A stretch of 57,266 nucleotides of DNA from an uncultured Bacilli bacterium (GTDB lineage: Bacteria > Bacillota_I > Bacilli_A > RFN20 > CAG-826). Location of the stretch: assembly GCA_934168325.1 (NCBI GenBank), contig CAKPNG010000006.1, positions 1-57,266 of the forward strand, given 5' to 3'. The notes beneath the pieces are model-generated. The model was not told where the DNA came from and did not search any database. It worked only from the letters and a program-made list of their open reading frames with translations. This document shows, in pieces, positions 16,224-25,585 of this stretch; positions within the stretch are counted from its first letter, which is position 1; every line of letters starts with the position of its first letter. The position numbers and the translations under genes were made by a program.

Positions 16224-18587
16224 TTACCTCATTTTAAGATTTAATTTATTTACAATTAAATTCTTAATCTTTTCATCAATTTCGCTAATCTCATCGTTTT
16301 TAAATGATGCATCAGCTTTTTCTAAAGTAACACTAATAGTAATAGCATTTTCATATATATCGATTAATTCGATATTTTTAATGAAACTACTAACTTTCTT
16401 AATTTCTTTAATAACATTGCTATACTCCGTATTATTATCATTAATAAATGTATAATCTCTAGAGACACTTGGATATTTAGAGAATTCTTTAAATTTATTA
16501 TTGCCACTTCTCATATTTAATAATATAGATAAATTAAGTTCCATTACTAAGACATTTGTTTTTTTAAAACTATAATTAGATTTGATAGTTGGATATAATT
16601 CACCAAAAACACCAAATAATTTATTATCTAAATAAACATAAGCTGATCTATTAGGATGGAATTCTTCAGAATTTAAAATTCTTTCATAACGGACTCTAGA
16701 TTCACTAATATTAAATAATTTGAATATATTAATTAAATAGCCCTTTAAATCATAAAAATTATAATCTTTAGCATTATATAATTCTTGATTTAATTCTTTT
16801 CCACATAATCCAATTGATAAATGAATTTCGTTTTTCTTATTAGTTTCAATATTACTAATTTCAAATAATTTAAAATCTCTATTTTGATGAGCAAAATTAT
16901 AATCTATACAATTTAATAAACTACTAAGTAAATTTCTTCTAATAATTTTATGATCTTCAGTTAAAGGATTTAAAATCTTAAATGGTTCATCTTTTGTTAA
17001 ATAATTGAAAATTTCATTATCTTTATCATTTATTAAAGTATATGTTAATATTTCATCTAATCCTCTATTTAATAAATAGTCTTTAATAACTTTTATTTTA
17101 CTATCTTCTAAGGAACGTTGCCCAATAGTGGTTTCCATTAAAGGAAGTGAAGACTTAACATTATCAAATCCTAAATAACGAATAATTTCCTCACTTAAAT
17201 CAGCTTTTCCTTCAACATCGATTCTAAATGATGGAACTGTTGCGATAAAATTATCTTCATCAACTTCTTTTATTTCAAAATATAAAGTTTTTAAAGTAGA
17301 AATGATTGTTTCTTTATCAAAAGATGTACCAAGTCTATTATTAATATAAGATATAGAGCAATTAATTTCTTTTGCTTCATGCATAACTTTATCAAAAATA
17401 ATAGAATTAGATATTTCTTTAGCATCGCATAAATCAAAAACATAGTAACTAGCAATCTTTAATACTTCTAATAAATTATCTTTATTAATACCTTTTACAA
17501 ATCTAGATGAACTATCACTACTCAAACCAAGTCTACTACTTGTTTTACGAACTTTAGTTCCATTGAAACTAGCGACTTCAAGAGCAATATTTTTACTACT
17601 AGTAGTAACTTCAACATTTTTTAAACCCATAATACCGCCAATTGCAACAGGGATATTATCACTAGTAACTACTAAATCATTACTAATTAATTCATATTCT
17701 TTATCATCTAAAGCAATAACTTTATCATTGATATCGTCTTTTACGATAAGTTCTTTTTTAGGTAACTTATCTAAATCATACATATGAACTGGTTGACCAG
17801 TTAAAAGCATGACATAATTACCAATATCAACAATATTATTAATACTTCTAATTCCTTCACTTCTTAAAACATCTTTAAGCCATTTTGGAGAATCTTTAAC
17901 TTTTACATCTTTGAAAATTCTAAGAGTAAAAGCATCACAATTAGTAGTTAAACTATCTACTTTAAAATTAGTTTCATTATAATTTGCAGTTTCTTTATAA
18001 GTAGGTAAAGTTAATTTTCTTTTAAATAAAGCTGCAATTTCTCTAGCAACATTATATAAACCATTGCAATCACTTCTATTAGCAAGAAGTTTTAAATCTA
18101 AAATAGTATCATCAAGTCCTAAATAACTTAAAACATCTTCATTACCAATAACTGCATCATCTGGTAATTCTTCAATACCTTCAATTTGTTCTTTTCTTAA
18201 ATATTTCTCATCAACACCCAATTCATTTAAAGCACAAAGCATTCCATAACTTTCATGTCCTAATAAACAACCTTTTTTTATTTCACCTTTAGGTAATTTA
18301 GCTCCAACTTTTGCTACTATAACTTTTAAACCGACTCTAGCATTAGGTGCACCACAAACTATATCTAATATTTCATCTTTTATATCTACTTTACAAATAT
18401 GTAAATGATTACTTTCAGCCATTGAATCACATTTAATAATTTGGCCAATTACTAAATTAGTAGCAGAGGCTAAACGTTTAATTTCTTCTAGTTCAATACC
18501 AGCAAAAGTTAATCGATCAGCAATCTCTTGATCGCTTATTCCGACTAAATCGACATATTTTCTTATTTCTTTTAAAGACACTAACAT
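16224..18587 (-). CDS. pheT: Phenylalanyl-tRNA synthetase beta subunit
   Basis: Beta chain of the (alpha-beta)2 class II PheRS (787 aa, normal length). Domains in order: EMAP/tRNA-binding OB fold (about residues 40-150, VIGQIIKCDSMAESNHLHIC), B3/B4 editing domain (about 210-380, with NRSDCNGLYNVAREIAA just before it), B5 (about 400-470), catalytic-like core (480-680) and C-terminal anticodon-binding FDX-ACB domain (about 690-787, FKEFSKYPSVSRDYTFI). It follows pheS by 2 nt and precedes yceD by 3 nt; the operon is controlled by the T-box upstream of pheS. Confidence 0.98.
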   Translation of the reverse strand: MLVSLKEIRKYVDLVGISDQEIADRLTFAGIELEEIKRLASATNLVIGQIIKCDSMAESNHLHICKVDIKDEILDIVCGAPNARVGLKVIVAKVGAKLPKGEIKKGCLLGHESYGMLCALNELGVDEKYLRKEQIEGIEELPDDAVIGNEDVLSYLGLDDTILDLKLLANRSDCNGLYNVAREIAALFKRKLTLPTYKETANYNETNFKVDSLTTNCDAFTLRIFKDVKVKDSPKWLKDVLRSEGIRSINNIVDIGNYVMLLTGQPVHMYDLDKLPKKELIVKDDINDKVIALDDKEYELISNDLVVTSDNIPVAIGGIMGLKNVEVTTSSKNIALEVASFNGTKVRKTSSRLGLSSDSSSRFVKGINKDNLLEVLKIASYYVFDLCDAKEISNSIIFDKVMHEAKEINCSISYINNRLGTSFDKETIISTLKTLYFEIKEVDEDNFIATVPSFRIDVEGKADLSEEIIRYLGFDNVKSSLPLMETTIGQRSLEDSKIKVIKDYLLNRGLDEILTYTLINDKDNEIFNYLTKDEPFKILNPLTEDHKIIRRNLLSSLLNCIDYNFAHQNRDFKLFEISNIETNKKNEIHLSIGLCGKELNQELYNAKDYNFYDLKGYLINIFKLFNISESRVRYERILNSEEFHPNRSAYVYLDNKLFGVFGELYPTIKSNYSFKKTNVLVMELNLSILLNMRSGNNKFKEFSKYPSVSRDYTFINDNNTEYSNVIKEIKKVSSFIKNIELIDIYENAITISVTLEKADASFKNDEISEIDEKIKNLIVNKLNLKMR

Positions 18588-18589
18588 AA

Positions 18590-19627
18590 TTAATCCTCTA
18601 CTTTTTTATTAAATTCTTCAATAAATCTAATATCGTTTTGATAAAATTTTCTAATATCATCAATACCATATCGAAGCATTGCAACTCTTTCAATACCAAT
18701 GCCGAAAGCAAATCCGCTATAAACATCAGGATCATAACCAGACATTTTTAAAACATTTGGGTGAACCATTCCTGCACCTAATATTTCAATCCAGCCACTT
18801 CCTTTACATATATTACATCCTTTTCCATGACATGAAAAACAACTAACATCAACTTCAACACTAGGTTCAGTAAATGGGAAATAACTACTTCTAAATCTAA
18901 TTTTACTATCCTTAGAGAACATTTTTTTAGCAAATAATTCTAAAGTAGCTTTTAAATTACCCATATTAATATTTTTATCAATAACAAGTCCTTCAACTTG
19001 AGCAAATTGGTGAGAATGAGTCATATCATCGTCATCACGACGATAAGTTTTACCAGGGCAAATAATTTTGATAGGTTGACCTTTAGCTTTTTCCATTACA
19101 TGAGCTTGAACAGCTGATGTGTGACTTCTTAATAAAGTTTCATTATCTATATAAAGAGTATCTTGCATATCACGAGCTGGATGATCTTTAGGAATATTTA
19201 ATAATTCAAATACATAATGATCTTTATCGACTTCAGGACCTTTTTCAACTTTATATCCCATACCAATAAAAATATCTTCGATTTCATCGATAATTTTATA
19301 AAAAGGATTAGCAACTCCACTATGACTATCAATAGGAGGTAAAGTTATATCAATTTTTTCATTTTCGAGTTTTTGATTTAATTTCTTTTTCTCGAGCTCA
19401 GCCATTTTATTATTAATTAATGATTCAACATAAGCTTTAGCATCATTTAACTCTTTACCAAAAGACTTCTTTTCTTCTATTGATAATTCTCTCATTTTAT
19501 TTATTAAAACACTTAATCTACCTTTCTTTGATAAATATAAATTTTTAATTTCAATAAGTCTTTCTAAACTAACATCATGTTCAATATCATTTTTAGCTTC
19601 TGATAATATTTTTTTAATTTCTTCCAT
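18590..19627 (-). CDS. pheS: Phenylalanyl-tRNA synthetase alpha subunit
   Basis: Catalytic chain of PheRS (345 aa). The N-terminal coiled coil is residues 1-85. Class II motifs are visible: VFELLNIPKDHPARDMQDT near 148-166, MTHSHQFAQVEGLVID near 208, EPSVEVDVSCF near 262 and GFAFGIGIERVAMLRYGI near 309-326. The Cys-rich turn CFSCHGKGCNICKGSGW is the normal PheS element. SD AGGAGG lies before ATG 19627. It is preceded by a T-box leader, so expression should rise when tRNA-Phe is uncharged. Confidence 0.98.
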   Translation of the reverse strand: MEEIKKILSEAKNDIEHDVSLERLIEIKNLYLSKKGRLSVLINKMRELSIEEKKSFGKELNDAKAYVESLINNKMAELEKKKLNQKLENEKIDITLPPIDSHSGVANPFYKIIDEIEDIFIGMGYKVEKGPEVDKDHYVFELLNIPKDHPARDMQDTLYIDNETLLRSHTSAVQAHVMEKAKGQPIKIICPGKTYRRDDDDMTHSHQFAQVEGLVIDKNINMGNLKATLELFAKKMFSKDSKIRFRSSYFPFTEPSVEVDVSCFSCHGKGCNICKGSGWIEILGAGMVHPNVLKMSGYDPDVYSGFAFGIGIERVAMLRYGIDDIRKFYQNDIRFIEEFNKKVED

Positions 19628-19636
19628 ATTGCCTCC

Positions 19637-19855
19637 TAAAAAATAAAAAAGAATTAGTCTAGGAACGAATAATTATCCGCGGTACCATCCTAATTCTTCA
19701 GCACTTAATTTATTCTATTTAACGAATAGATCCGGTATTCCTACATGCTCCAAGGTGAATTCATTAAGCTATTTTGAAGATGTTTTCACTTTATCATCTC
19801 TCCCTAAACAAACATCACTTAATTACTACTTCTTTTCAACGCGCAATCATTATAA
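19637..19855 (-). promoter_or_regulatory. T-box riboswitch leader of pheS
   Basis: Minus strand: the T-box core AGGATGGTACCGCGG lies at about 19678-19692. It is followed by sequence that re-pairs GAATTAGG with CCTAGACTAATTC to form a terminator ending in a long U run (19640-19650), then SD AGGAGG. Stem I sequence includes CACCTTGGAGC (about 19747-19757), typical of the Stem I distal region in this class. A TTC triplet at 19726-19724 is a candidate Phe specifier, but I cannot fold Stem I well enough to be sure. The remaining gap 19856-19933 shows nothing more. Confidence 0.93.
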
Positions 19856-19933
19856 CATTTTCAAATTAATTTTGTCTTAAAATATATTCAATTCATAAAA
19901 TTTTCCTTAATCATATTATATATAAAATATAGA

Positions 19934-22900
19934 TTAAGCAAATTTAGAAGGATTTAATGTCTCTGATAATTTATTTGAATAAGTTGTAACACCAAAATAA
20001 TCTAAACTTGTTAATGTTTTATTACTTGTATTTCCGCAATAAATTAAATTATCAAAATCAACATATAAAACTTTAGTCTTTTCTACTCCATCTTCAATGT
20101 AGGTAAGTTTTATAGTAGAAACTTTAATTGCAGTTTTTAAATCTACAGTTTCATTTTCACCAATTGAATTAAATACGCCTGTTTCAAATTTAAATAATTC
20201 AATTACTCCAGTTACTTCGTTTAATGCAAATATATATTTTTCACCATTTATAAGAATATATTGATGTCCAACAAATTGATTGCCAGCATCTGAAGGAATA
20301 AGATTTTTTAATGAATCGACTAAATTTTCTTTTTTAATATCAATTCCACCACATTTAATAAATTGAGTTATTTCTTTTTGAGATCCATTATCCATTAAAA
20401 TAGCAAAATTCTTAGTATTATCTTTTAAATTAAGAATTTTAAATAATGTAAATCCATGAGTGGTATCGCTATTAAATTTCTCTACCTTTTCCCAATTTGA
20501 AGAAACAAAGCCATAATATACATTTTTATTTGAACTAACTAAATAACTCGACTCTTCTATAGTAACTAATGAATTTTTAGCATAAATCCAACCATCTTCA
20601 TTTGCATATACAAATTTATTATCAGTATTAGATGCTATTTTTTTAGTTAAATCGATGTTATCAACTAAACTTGATTTATTCAAATCACTAACGATATATT
20701 TATCACTATTATTTTTAATTATATGATTTATAGAATCGTAATCTTTATTATCATTTAATAATATAAAATTAGAATTATAAACTAGTCTTACTTTAGAATA
20801 ATTTTCACTATTATAAATTTTATTACCAATTAAAGAATCATTTTTAAAATAAGCAACGACATTATCTTTTTCAAATAATTCAATATATTTCCAATCATTA
20901 GAATCATCAAAAATAAATAATTTACCTTGAGTAGTTTCAAATAATTTATAACTTAAAATATTTTTTTCAAGAATTACGCCTTCTAAAAGTTCATTATTAT
21001 ATTTAATAAATGTTTTTCCATCAATTAAATATGTGTGAGTGGTAGGATTAATATCGCTAGCTTTAGCCCATGCACCTTCATTAGTTAAAGTATAGGTTGC
21101 ATCTTCACTACTATCACTATGATGAACAGTTGATATAAATTCGCTATTAGAATTAGAATCGATTAATCTTCCTTTATAATCAATAATCCAAGTTGAGTCA
21201 CTATTTTTATAAGCTAAAACAGTTGCAGGATTACTAACGTTATTAATTGTGCGATCATTACCATTATCTAAATAGAAATAACCTTTATTATAACGGGAAT
21301 ATCTCTTATTATTTTTAAGATCTTTAATAATAAAATCAAATTTGAGATTATCAATTGAATTAAATGAATTTGTATTTTTATCATAATAACCATCTTTAAT
21401 CGCTTCATTATATTTATATTCAACTTTATTAAATATAACTAATAATTTATTAAAAGCAGTTTCTTCATTTGTTTTTATAAGACCATTAATAAAATTACCA
21501 TCTTTTAAAATTAAGTTACCATCAATAATGAGTTCACTTTCTTTTTGATAATTAGTATTTAAATCTTTTAAAGAACTATCAAGTTTTGAATAAGCAAAAA
21601 TATTACCATTAGAAATTAAGGTAGATTTATTATCAACGTATAATTTTCCACCATTTGTTAATTTATAATTGTTATTTAATGTCAATTTAGAATTTAAAAC
21701 ATTAATATCTAAAATATTACTAACTATTGGGAAATAGAAATTTTCAGAGCTTTGTTTATTTGAATATATAAATTTATTAAATTCAACTTCACTATCAACA
21801 AAATTCAAAATAGTTTTATTATTATTTTTAATAATTGATAAATAACTATTTTCATTATTATTTAAAGGCTTAATGAAATAATCCTCTTTTTCTCCTGGAT
21901 TACCAAAATATAAAAATTCATAATTGATGGAGTTAAATTCATCACTTAAAGTTTCTTTAACATACATTTTAGATCCGCTAAATAATTTTATATTGCAATC
22001 TAAATCAGCAAAATCATATTCATTAAAAGGATTAACTCCATTATTTAAAGAACTTGAATAAGAATTATAACTATTTACATCATGAGTTACTAAATTAGTC
22101 TTAATAACTCCACCTTTATTAACAATTATCTCGCCACTTTTAGTAGCACTACTATCAATTACTTTACCATTAATATCCAATAATCCACCATTTAAAACAG
22201 TAATTTTATGGCCATTTAAGTCAATATTTGTATAATTTGAAATAGCTATACCATCAATAGAATCATTTCTTCCAATAGTTCCACTACTTACAAGTGTTCC
22301 TTCTATTTCTAAATCATTTTCTAATTTTAATGTATAAACAACATCACTAACTAAATTATTGCCGACATTATAATCTCTATATTTATTTAAATTAGCATTA
22401 ATTAAAGTTCCATCTTTTTTAGATTTAGCACTTGCTAAAAATAAACTTTGTTCTTTATTTATTTTAGTAAATTTTTCATCACTAATAATTTTATTATCAG
22501 GAATATCTAAGTTATATATAGGATTAATAGCATTAGTATTTTTAAATCCTTCTGATAAAGTCTTATAAGTTTTATTACCATCTTTATCAACATAATTTAC
22601 AATATCTTCAAGCTTTTTATTTTTAGGAAGAGTTAAATCGTTATAAGGGAAGTCTAAAGCGTTTTTATTATCATAATTTTCAAAAATTAAATTATTAATT
22701 TTGCTATTATGGAATTGAGAACTAATAGTTAAATCAATTTTTGTATCAGTTCCAGGCTTTGTAAAATCAAATGTAAAAGTTGCGCCTTTAGTTTCAATTA
22801 AATTAAGTTGTTTTTTAGTATCACTTACATATAAAGTATCTAAATTTAAATTAGATAAAGAACTTAATGAAATAGTTTCTAAAGTCGTTGGAATATTAAT

Positions 22901-23827
22901 TTCTTTTAAATTAGTAGCATCATTAAATGCAAAAAAGCATAAATCAGTAACACCTTCTTCTAATTTTACTGAAGTAATTTCTTTGTATGTTTCTTCTTCA
23001 AATAATTCTTTAAAACCGATAGGTCCTAAAGCAACATTTTTCTTTTCTTTTCCAAAATATCCAGGAATTGTTAAATTCGTAGGTATTTTTTGTCCTTCAG
23101 TTAAATTATTAGCTTTATTATAACTTTTCAATAAAATTTTTGATAAAGATAAATTTAAAGGTAGTTGATTAGTTTCTCCGCCTGTCATTGACTCAATTAA
23201 CGGATAAATATCACGTTTTAAAATAGCAGTTTTTTTAGTTGAATAATCAATATCAAAATCTTTAAAATTTTCTATATTCAATTCAAATTTAAAACCATCT
23301 AAATAAAATAAAGTAGGGTCATAATTTTCTTTATAAGCGTATTGATCAATATTTCCTTCTTCATCAAACTTAGTATAAACATCATCTAAAGTTGCGCTGG
23401 TATCACTATCTTTTATTAAAACCATTGGTAGTTGTTTCATAAAATCAATTGGATTATCAACAAAAGAAGGTAAATCAAAATTACCAGTTGTATTGTCATA
23501 ACTAATATCATAATTAGGAATATCTAAATAATATTTTGATTCAGTATCGCTGAAACATAAATTTTGGAAATTAATTATTCCTAAATATTCATAATCGGTA
23601 AGAGAATTGAAAACTACTCCTTTTAAAAGTTCAGAATTATAATACCAAGCATGATATTCTTGCTTATCATCAGTAATATTTAACTTTTTTCTTAAACTTT
23701 TATAGTATTCAAGAGCTTTGTTTGTAAAATCTAAATTTGGGTTTTTTGTAACCTTAAAAGAGCAACTGCTTAATGATAAAGTAGCCATTGCTGCTAAAGG
23801 AAATATAAATAGCTTATTTTTATTCAT
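19934..23827 (-). CDS. Giant surface lipoprotein with LRR and beta-helix-like regions
   Basis: A 1297-aa lipoprotein. The signal peptide ends in the lipobox LSLSSC (Cys about 22). Residues about 280-345 contain BspA/LRR_5-type repeats (TDLCFFAFNDATNLKEINIP, then TTLETISLSSLSNLNLD). Residues about 540-620 have short repeating turns (IDLNGHKITVLNGGLLDING) that suggest a right-handed beta-helix. The C-terminal third repeats small beta-rich units with W/Y (GAWAKASDI, DGWIYAKNS, SNWEKVEKF), possibly a repeat array. The function is unknown; surface display and adhesion or glycan contact are plausible. It is monocistronic. The promoter -10 is 6 nt from ATG and there is no Shine-Dalgarno, so the mRNA should be leaderless. 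Confidence 0.75.
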   Translation of the reverse strand: MNKNKLFIFPLAAMATLSLSSCSFKVTKNPNLDFTNKALEYYKSLRKKLNITDDKQEYHAWYYNSELLKGVVFNSLTDYEYLGIINFQNLCFSDTESKYYLDIPNYDISYDNTTGNFDLPSFVDNPIDFMKQLPMVLIKDSDTSATLDDVYTKFDEEGNIDQYAYKENYDPTLFYLDGFKFELNIENFKDFDIDYSTKKTAILKRDIYPLIESMTGGETNQLPLNLSLSKILLKSYNKANNLTEGQKIPTNLTIPGYFGKEKKNVALGPIGFKELFEEETYKEITSVKLEEGVTDLCFFAFNDATNLKEINIPTTLETISLSSLSNLNLDTLYVSDTKKQLNLIETKGATFTFDFTKPGTDTKIDLTISSQFHNSKINNLIFENYDNKNALDFPYNDLTLPKNKKLEDIVNYVDKDGNKTYKTLSEGFKNTNAINPIYNLDIPDNKIISDEKFTKINKEQSLFLASAKSKKDGTLINANLNKYRDYNVGNNLVSDVVYTLKLENDLEIEGTLVSSGTIGRNDSIDGIAISNYTNIDLNGHKITVLNGGLLDINGKVIDSSATKSGEIIVNKGGVIKTNLVTHDVNSYNSYSSSLNNGVNPFNEYDFADLDCNIKLFSGSKMYVKETLSDEFNSINYEFLYFGNPGEKEDYFIKPLNNNENSYLSIIKNNNKTILNFVDSEVEFNKFIYSNKQSSENFYFPIVSNILDINVLNSKLTLNNNYKLTNGGKLYVDNKSTLISNGNIFAYSKLDSSLKDLNTNYQKESELIIDGNLILKDGNFINGLIKTNEETAFNKLLVIFNKVEYKYNEAIKDGYYDKNTNSFNSIDNLKFDFIIKDLKNNKRYSRYNKGYFYLDNGNDRTINNVSNPATVLAYKNSDSTWIIDYKGRLIDSNSNSEFISTVHHSDSSEDATYTLTNEGAWAKASDINPTTHTYLIDGKTFIKYNNELLEGVILEKNILSYKLFETTQGKLFIFDDSNDWKYIELFEKDNVVAYFKNDSLIGNKIYNSENYSKVRLVYNSNFILLNDNKDYDSINHIIKNNSDKYIVSDLNKSSLVDNIDLTKKIASNTDNKFVYANEDGWIYAKNSLVTIEESSYLVSSNKNVYYGFVSSNWEKVEKFNSDTTHGFTLFKILNLKDNTKNFAILMDNGSQKEITQFIKCGGIDIKKENLVDSLKNLIPSDAGNQFVGHQYILINGEKYIFALNEVTGVIELFKFETGVFNSIGENETVDLKTAIKVSTIKLTYIEDGVEKTKVLYVDFDNLIYCGNTSNKTLTSLDYFGVTTYSNKLSETLNPSKFA

Positions 23828-23833
23828 ATAAAA

Positions 23834-23862
23834 ATTATAAAAGTTATAAGCTTTTTTATCAA
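23834..23862 (-). promoter_or_regulatory. Promoter of the giant lipoprotein gene, predicted leaderless
   Basis: Minus strand: TTGATA (23862-23857), 17-nt spacer, TATAAT (23839-23834), then 6 nt to ATG 23827. No Shine-Dalgarno is present. The arrangement is nearly identical to that of ftsA. Confidence 0.75.
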
Positions 23863-23986
23863 TGAAAAATATGTAAATTAATTAAAACTTTATAAATATA
23901 AAGAGCTAAAAATTCATCGTCAATCAATAAAAATTAAAACACAAAGAAAAAAACTACTAATTTTATACTAATTAACTACAATTTAA

Positions 23987-24331
23987 TTACTTTATTTCTT
24001 TTGTTGTTACAATATTGACGCCTGTATTCAATACATTTTCAATAACAATTTGATGCATTGCAATTGGTCTAGTTAATTCAACTTTATTGATTTCTTTTAA
24101 AACATCAAAAATCATTTCTTTTGGTAAAGGTTTATCAGATTTACATGGTACAACATAAATATCAATAGGATTTTTAATTTTTACTGATGTAGTAAGTACC
24201 CTTTTTGGATGGGTTAATTCATCTTTTGCGTATTGAAGACCTCTTGGACAAGAATAATTAAAAATACCTTGATCATTAACTAAAATATGACATCCTCTTG
24301 GACAACATATACAAATCATTTCTTTTTCCAT
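23987..24331 (-). CDS. DUF1667 Cys-rich protein
   Basis: A 114-aa protein beginning with a Cys-rich segment (CICCPRGCHILV...CPRG) likely to bind an Fe-S cluster or metal. The remainder (LTTSVKIKNPIDIYVVPCKS, PLPKEMIFDVLKEINKVEL) is typical of DUF1667. This family is regularly encoded with a GlpA-like FAD protein and a second FAD/NAD oxidoreductase, as here, and is probably a subunit of an anaerobic glycerol-3-phosphate dehydrogenase-like complex. It is the last gene of the six-gene hypB operon, 3 nt after the oxidoreductase. Confidence 0.88.
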   Translation of the reverse strand: MEKEMICICCPRGCHILVNDQGIFNYSCPRGLQYAKDELTHPKRVLTTSVKIKNPIDIYVVPCKSDKPLPKEMIFDVLKEINKVELTRPIAMHQIVIENVLNTGVNIVTTKEIK

Positions 24332-24334
24332 ACA

Positions 24335-25585
24335 TTAATCCTCAACTACATCGATTCTTATAGAATCTATATTTTTAAAATCCACATCTTTTAATACAAT
24401 AGTTATCATTTCACTAGGAACCATATACATTTTATTTAGCTTTTTAAGTACCTTTTCATTATCTTTTATGACAATAGTTCCTTTATTGATTATTTTATTA
24501 ATTCTAAATGAGAAAGTAACTTCGTTTAATTTATCATCAACATCAATAAAATTAGGAAGTAAATACCCAAGATTATTTCCTGCTGTTGTATTGATAGTTT
24601 TGAGAACTTTATTTTCACTATTTTTAATAAAATTACTTGCACATTTTCCGACTTTGATTGACTCTTTAGATACTTCATCGACTAAGTCATGAACATGTAA
24701 ACTATTACCAGTAATAAATAATCCTTTTACAGAAGTTTGATAATTTTGATTAATACAAACACCTTTAGTGTTTCTATATAATTTAACATTAATTTTCTTT
24801 AATAGATTAATAAAAGGATATAAGCCAACACTAAGTAATAAAGCATCGCATTTAATTATCTTTCTAGTTCCTTCAATAATATTGAATTTTTCATCAACAT
24901 CAGCAATTTCAATAGCTTCTAAATTATCTTTTCCAATAATTTTTGTAACAGTATTACTTAACCTTAAAGGGATATTAAAGTCATTAAGACATTGAACAAT
25001 ATTTCTATTAAGTCCATTACTATAAGGCATTAATTCACTAACACCAATTACATTTGCCCCTTCTAAGCTCATTCTTCTAGCCATGATTAATCCAATGTCA
25101 CCACTACCTAAAATATAAACATTTTTACCAACTAAAAAACCATCTATATTTATATATTTCTGTGCTAATCCCGCAGTAAAAACTCCGTTTGGGCGATCAC
25201 CAGGAATCATAATTTGGCCATAAGTTCTTTCATTACATCCTAAAGCACAGATAATAGCTTTTGCTTTAACTTCGGTTGCTCCATCTTCATTCACATAAGT
25301 AACAGTAAGATCATCTTTAATATCACTTACTAAAGTATTTAATAAAAATTTAATATTTCTCTTATTAAATTCTTCAATAAATTTATGAGCATATTCTGGA
25401 CCAGTTAATTCTTCTTTAAAATAATTTAAACCGAATCCATTATGAATGCATTGATTTAAAATGCCACCAAGCTCATGACTTCTTTCTATAAGTAAAATAT
25501 CATTTATTCCATTATCATAGGCGCTAATAGCACTAGCTAAACCAGCACTACCACCACCAATAATTATCAAATCTACAGTCTTCAT
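24335..25585 (-). CDS. FAD/NAD(P)-dependent oxidoreductase (GlpA partner)
   Basis: A 416-aa flavoprotein of the pyridine nucleotide-disulfide oxidoreductase fold. The FAD dinucleotide motif is IIIGGGSAGLASAISAYD at residues 6-23. The family segment GGILNQCIHNGFGL lies near 42-55. A second, NAD-binding GxGxxG is GKNVYILGSGDIGLIMARRM near 155. The FAD closing motif GLFITGNSLHVHDLVDEVS lies near 289. It overlaps the GlpA-like gene by 4 nt (ATGA) and is followed 3 nt later by DUF1667. Together the three resemble the GlpA/FAD/DUF1667 trio that oxidises glycerol-3-phosphate in anaerobes. The substrate is inferred from context. Confidence 0.87.
   Translation of the reverse strand: MKTVDLIIIGGGSAGLASAISAYDNGINDILLIERSHELGGILNQCIHNGFGLNYFKEELTGPEYAHKFIEEFNKRNIKFLLNTLVSDIKDDLTVTYVNEDGATEVKAKAIICALGCNERTYGQIMIPGDRPNGVFTAGLAQKYINIDGFLVGKNVYILGSGDIGLIMARRMSLEGANVIGVSELMPYSNGLNRNIVQCLNDFNIPLRLSNTVTKIIGKDNLEAIEIADVDEKFNIIEGTRKIIKCDALLLSVGLYPFINLLKKINVKLYRNTKGVCINQNYQTSVKGLFITGNSLHVHDLVDEVSKESIKVGKCASNFIKNSENKVLKTINTTAGNNLGYLLPNFIDVDDKLNEVTFSFRINKIINKGTIVIKDNEKVLKKLNKMYMVPSEMITIVLKDVDFKNIDSIRIDVVED

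Noticed and set aside
25582..25585. Possible Mycoplasma-type code with TGA as Trp
   Set aside because: TGA serves as the stop of the GlpA-like gene in an ATGA overlap, and conserved Trp positions across the window are TGG with no internal TGA.
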